This document shows, piece by piece, positions 5,709 to 9,150 of a stretch of 9,150 bases of DNA (positions are counted from its first letter, which is position 1; each line of letters begins with the position of its first letter). Both the position numbers and the translations under genes were made by a program. Under the pieces are notes generated by a model that saw nothing but the letters and a program-made list of their open reading frames with translations, ran no database searches and was not told the origin of the DNA. The stretch is from NCBI GenBank assembly GCA_017302015.1, contig JAFLEE010000133.1, positions 1 through 9,150 on the forward strand, read 5' to 3'. Source of the stretch: Spirochaetota bacterium (GTDB taxonomy: Bacteria; Spirochaetota; UBA12135; COTS27; JAFLEE01).

Positions 5709-7487
5709 ATGAAGATCGAAACATTTTTTGCGCTGTCGGGCATGATGGCCCTGGCCAACCTCTTCCCCCTGGAGAACGAGGAACTCGGCGATGCCCGTGC
5801 GCTCCCCTCCCGCATCGCGGCGGTGACGGTATACGCCGATCGGGCCCAAGTGACCCGATCCGCGGATTTCGAGCCGGGGATCCAACCCTCCCGCCTCGCC
5901 TTTTCCCAACTTCCCGGTTGGATCGATGAATCGTCGCTTCGGGTGCTGGTGACGCCCCCCGAGGCGGCCCAAGTGCTCGATGTGCAGGTGCTGCGCCACC
6001 ACCTCGCGCGGGTGGATGACGAGGAGTTCCGCAAGGCCGAAGAGGCCGTGCGCCAACTCGGGGACCAGATCGCCGCCCTCGAGGACGAGCGCGCGGTTCT
6101 GGCATCCCAAGAGAAGCAACTCGATTCCCTGAGGCTCTTCGCCTTCGACAAGCTTCCCCGGGACCTCGCCGTGCGCGAGGTGAAGCCCGCCGAGTACGGC
6201 GAGGCGCTCAAGTTCTTCTCCACCCGGCTCCTGGAACTCAGCGCGCAGAAGCGCCTGCTGGAGCAGAAGAAGCGGGCCCTCCAGCCCGAACTCGCCGCCC
6301 GCCAGCGGCGCCTCGACGAGCTCAAGCAGCGCGCCCAATTGGAGCAGCGCAGCGTGGTGGTCACCGTGTCGGCGGGGAAGGGCAAGGCCGCCCTCAGCCT
6401 CGTCTACCTGCTCCCGGGGGCCACGTGGCAGCCCGGACACGAATTGCGCGCCGCGCGGGAGGGGGCGAGCGTCTCGCTGACCTCCTTCGCCACGATCATG
6501 CAGACGAGCGGCGAAGATTGGGCGGGGGTCGAACTCTCCCTGGGGACCCAGCGCACGACGGCCACCATGCGGATCCCCGAACTGGAGTCCCTCTTCCTCG
6601 GCTCCGGTCGGAAGGTCGGCCGGGTCGTCAGCGCCTCGGCGGAATCCTTCGGCGAGGCCAGCCAGCAATTCGCCTCCCAGAACATCGCCTGGTTCAATAG
6701 CCGCAACGCGGACCTGGTCAAGCAGAAGGAATACCGCATGAACACCCAGGCCCTCTCCGGCAAGGCCCGGGAGGTGGAGAAGATCTTCGAGGGATTCCTC
6801 TCCCGGGGCACGACGGCGCTCTTCCCGGCCATCGGGGCCCAGACCGTGCGCTTCGACGGGCGGCCCGTGCGGGCGCCCCTCGGAAAACTCGATTTGGCCG
6901 CCGTCAACCGCATCCTCGCCGCCCCCGAAGTCTCCGCCAACGCCGCCCGGGTCGTGGAACTCACCCTGACGGGGAAGCAGGCGCTGCTGCCGGGCAAGGT
7001 CTCCCTCTACCTCGACGGGGCCTTCCTCGGCCTCACGGAAACCGATTTCGTCGCCCCCGGCGAGTCCTTTTCCCTCTATTTAGGGGTGGCCGATGAGATC
7101 AAACTCTCCCGCGTTCTCGATAAAAAGCGCAGCGAACTGAAGCGAAGCGGCGCCCGCACCCGGGTGCAGGCCTCCTTCCTCGTGACGGTGGAGAACCTGG
7201 GCGAGGCCGCCCGGACCGTGCAACTCACCGAGCGCATCCCCGTCTCCGAGAACGACGAGGTGAAGGTCAGCGGCGTGAAGATCGCCCCCGACCTGAAGCC
7301 CGACGCGAAGGGCCTACTCCGCTGGGATCTCGCGCTCCCGGGCAGGCAGACGCGGGAGTTCCGCATCGAATACGCCATCGAGTACCCCAGCGAACTCCCC
7401 GAGCGCCGCCGCGACGAGAAGGGGGATGCGGCCCCCCTGCGCCGGCTCAATGAGCAGATCCGCGGGCTGGAGAAGGACCTCAAGTGA
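5709..7487 (+). CDS. DUF4140/DUF4139 protein, MuiA (mucoidy inhibitor A) family
   Basis: A 592-aa protein of unknown biochemical function; the family name comes from a link to suppression of mucoid capsule formation when overexpressed in E. coli. Residues 1-20 are moderately hydrophobic and may be a secretion signal. The N-terminal DUF4140 domain starts at RIAAVTVYADRAQVTR (35-50), followed by a long heptad-like coiled coil (~104-215). The DUF4139 domain covers ~225-560, with LLPGATWQPGHELRA (234-248), SGEDWAGVELSLGTQR (267-282), IPVSENDEVKV (510-520) and the closing YAIEYP (555-560). A charged ~30-residue tail follows. A TTG codon at 5649 would extend the frame by 20 residues, but ATG 5709 has GGGGGAG just upstream (spacing of only 2 bases, a little short) and yields the hydrophobic N-terminus. 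The ABC exporter half-gene begins 28 bp after the stop, so co-transcription is likely and a shared envelope role is plausible but unproven. Confidence 0.9.
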   Translation: MKIETFFALSGMMALANLFPLENEELGDARALPSRIAAVTVYADRAQVTRSADFEPGIQPSRLAFSQLPGWIDESSLRVLVTPPEAAQVLDVQVLRHHLARVDDEEFRKAEEAVRQLGDQIAALEDERAVLASQEKQLDSLRLFAFDKLPRDLAVREVKPAEYGEALKFFSTRLLELSAQKRLLEQKKRALQPELAARQRRLDELKQRAQLEQRSVVVTVSAGKGKAALSLVYLLPGATWQPGHELRAAREGASVSLTSFATIMQTSGEDWAGVELSLGTQRTTATMRIPELESLFLGSGRKVGRVVSASAESFGEASQQFASQNIAWFNSRNADLVKQKEYRMNTQALSGKAREVEKIFEGFLSRGTTALFPAIGAQTVRFDGRPVRAPLGKLDLAAVNRILAAPEVSANAARVVELTLTGKQALLPGKVSLYLDGAFLGLTETDFVAPGESFSLYLGVADEIKLSRVLDKKRSELKRSGARTRVQASFLVTVENLGEAARTVQLTERIPVSENDEVKVSGVKIAPDLKPDAKGLLRWDLALPGRQTREFRIEYAIEYPSELPERRRDEKGDAAPLRRLNEQIRGLEKDLK

Positions 7488-7515
7488 TCCCCCCGAGGGG
7501 TCTCGGCCTCGCGCC

Positions 7516-9150
7516 ATGAGGCTCATCGCCTCCTATATTTGGCGCTACCGTTGGCCCTTCCTCGCGGCGGTGCTCTTCCTCGTTTTCGAGGCGCTCTGCG
7601 ATCTGCTGCAGCCCACCCTCATGGCGCGCCTCATCGACGAGGGCGTGGCCCGTAAGGACCTGGGGGTGGTGCTGCGCATGGGCGCCCTCATGCTCGGGGT
7701 CACCGCCTTCGGTGCGGCGGCGGCCTTGGTGCGCAACGTGGTTTCCAGCCGGGTTTCGCAGAACTTGGGTAACGACGTGCGCGCCGACCTTTTCCGCAAG
7801 ATCCTGGGCTTCCGGTTCACCGAATGGGACCGCTTCGAGACGGCCTCCCTGGTGACGCGCCTCACCAGCGACGTCTCCCAGGTGCAGAACTTCTCCCACG
7901 GGCTCATGCGCATCTTCGTGAAGGCGCCCGTCATGGCCCTCGGCAGCATCGTCATGGCGGTGATCCTCCACCCGAGCCTTTCCCTCGTGCTCGCCGCCGT
8001 GGTGCCCATGGTGGCCCTCCTCATCGCCGCGAACCTGCGCATCGGCTACCCGTTCTTCATGCGGGTGCAACAGGGCCTCGACCGGGTGAACGGGGTGCTG
8101 CGGGAATACCTCGCGGGCGTCCGGGTGGTGAAAGCCTTCGCCCGCTTCGACCACGAGACCGCGCGATTCGAGGCGGCGAACCAAGACCTGGTGCGAACCA
8201 CCGTCGGCGCCATGCGCACGATGGCGTTCTTCGGCCCGGCCATCGGCCTCCTCGTGAACGGGGGGATCGTCGCCGTGCTCTATTTCGGCGGCCGCCTGGT
8301 GGACGACGGCGGGACGCGGGTCGGGCAGATCCTCGCCTTCATGAATTACATGACCCAGCTCCTCTTCTCCCTGATGATGATCTCCTTCGTGTTCCAAACC
8401 TTCGCCCGCGCTCGGGCCTCGGCGGACCGGATCCAAGAGGTCCTCACCGCCACGCCCGCCGGCACGGGCCCCGTGGTCCGCGCGCTCCCGGCCCCCGGAC
8501 CCGCCGCGGGAGACGGGAGGATCGAGTTCGAGGGGGTCGAGTTCTCCTATTTGCCGGGAAAAGTCCCCCCGGTGATCTCGGGCGTCTCGTTCAGCGTCCG
8601 CCGCGGAGAAACCTTGGGGATCATCGGATCCACGGGCAGCGGCAAGACGACCCTGGTCAACCTGCTCCCCCGATTCTATGACGCCTCCAGTGGCCGGATC
8701 CGCTTCGACGGGAGGGATGTGAGTGAATGGGATGAGACGGCGCTTCGGGAGCAGATCGCCGTGGTGCCCCAGAAGGTCATCCTCTTTACCGGCACGATCC
8801 TCGAGAACCTGCGCATGGGGAAGGAAGACGCCAGCCAGGAGGAGATCGCGGCGGCCGCCGAATGCGCCCAAGCCGCCGATTTCATCGCTTCCTTTCCCGG
8901 TGGCTACGGGACCCTCCTCGGCCAGGGCGGCGTGAACCTGTCCGGGGGGCAGAAGCAGCGCCTTTCCATCGCCCGCGCCCTCGTGCGCCGCCCGAGGGTG
9001 CTCGTGCTCGACGACGCCGTCAGCGCCGTGGATACCCTCACCGAATCCCGCGTGCGGGAGGGCTTGCGGCGTTTCGATCCCGGCCTGACTTGCCTCCTCA
9101 TCGCCCAGCGCATCACCTCGGTGATGGACGCCGACCGTATCCTCGTCCTC
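7516..9150 (+). CDS. ABC exporter half-transporter with degenerate ATPase site (3' end outside window)
   Basis: Type IV ABC exporter subunit: an N-terminal six-helix membrane domain (~1-300) fused to an ATPase domain (~335 onward). 545 residues are present and the frame is open at the window end; the usual length is ~575-600. ATPase motifs: Walker A GSTGSGKTT (371-379), Q-loop Q419, signature LSGGQKQR (475-482), Walker B RVLVLDD (494-500), D-loop SAVD (503-506), switch region LLIAQRI (527-533). The catalytic Glu after Walker B is Asp (D500) and the switch His is Gln (Q531), as in the degenerate subunit of heterodimeric exporters such as TM287/TM288 or BmrC/BmrD. It should therefore pair with a second, catalytically complete subunit, probably encoded just downstream. 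ATG 7516 is the first start in this frame after an upstream stop-free GC-rich stretch; the GAGGGG at 7495-7500 lies rather far away (15 bases). The substrate (drug, lipid or peptide) cannot be told. Confidence 0.93.
   Translation, partial: MRLIASYIWRYRWPFLAAVLFLVFEALCDLLQPTLMARLIDEGVARKDLGVVLRMGALMLGVTAFGAAAALVRNVVSSRVSQNLGNDVRADLFRKILGFRFTEWDRFETASLVTRLTSDVSQVQNFSHGLMRIFVKAPVMALGSIVMAVILHPSLSLVLAAVVPMVALLIAANLRIGYPFFMRVQQGLDRVNGVLREYLAGVRVVKAFARFDHETARFEAANQDLVRTTVGAMRTMAFFGPAIGLLVNGGIVAVLYFGGRLVDDGGTRVGQILAFMNYMTQLLFSLMMISFVFQTFARARASADRIQEVLTATPAGTGPVVRALPAPGPAAGDGRIEFEGVEFSYLPGKVPPVISGVSFSVRRGETLGIIGSTGSGKTTLVNLLPRFYDASSGRIRFDGRDVSEWDETALREQIAVVPQKVILFTGTILENLRMGKEDASQEEIAAAAECAQAADFIASFPGGYGTLLGQGGVNLSGGQKQRLSIARALVRRPRVLVLDDAVSAVDTLTESRVREGLRRFDPGLTCLLIAQRITSVMDADRILVL

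Noticed and set aside
5688-6668. 326-codon open frame on the minus strand inside the MuiA-family gene
   Set aside because: It mirrors the coiled-coil coding region, has no recognisable motif, and is explained by GC-rich codon bias.
7488-7515. CCCC-CCGA-GGGG mini-hairpin between the MuiA-family and ABC genes
   Set aside because: A four-base stem in a short GC-rich spacer is easily due to chance, and there is no T-run.
7480-8871. 463-codon open frame on the minus strand opposite the MuiA-gene end and ABC exporter gene
   Set aside because: The translation is a low-complexity His/Gly/Glu/Asp-rich string with no domain, and the plus strand carries a clear ABC exporter. Long antisense frames are common in GC-rich genes.

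Overview
The window is a high-GC (clearly above 60 % by eye), gene-dense bacterial segment with no RNA genes, no CRISPR array and no transposase. The mix of genes includes a glycan-active protein ending in a CBM9-like domain, a family 1 sugar-binding protein with an uncleaved-looking N-terminal anchor, and a signal-less sialate O-acetylesterase-like protein. This mix, with the weak or variable ribosome-binding sites, resembles Verrucomicrobiota/Lentisphaerota-type (PVC) or a related environmental lineage. That placement is an inference from gene content, not something the sequence proves.

Layout. Positions 2-1639 (+) hold the 3' part of a large carbohydrate-active protein: the end of a catalytic or accessory beta region, two beta-sandwich modules and a terminal CBM9-like domain. 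Fifty-six bases later, 1696-3201 (+) encodes an extracellular solute-binding protein of the sugar ABC-importer type. These two could be one transcription unit for uptake and breakdown of a glycan, but no permease gene lies in the window. Positions 3202-3460 separate two convergent genes and contain about four degenerate copies of a ~60-bp tandem repeat, the first with a perfect 7-bp hairpin. Positions 3461-4147 (-) encode a hemolysin III/PAQR-type seven-helix membrane protein. A 113-bp divergent spacer with two small palindromes follows. Positions 4261-5637 (+) encode an SGNH-type sialate O-acetylesterase-like hydrolase, followed directly by a GC-rich hairpin.

Positions 5709-7487 (+) encode a DUF4140/DUF4139 (MuiA-family) protein, preceded by a plausible sigma70-type promoter and a palindrome at the expected transcription start. 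Twenty-eight bases after it, 7516-9150 (+) begins an ABC exporter half-transporter that runs off the window. Its ATPase domain lacks the catalytic Glu after Walker B (Asp instead) and the switch His (Gln instead), the hallmark of the degenerate half of a heterodimeric exporter. A canonical partner is therefore expected just downstream.

I see no clear sign of a wholly new multi-gene system. The most unusual items are the degenerate tandem repeat between the convergent genes and the asymmetric ABC exporter half placed next to the MuiA-type gene.
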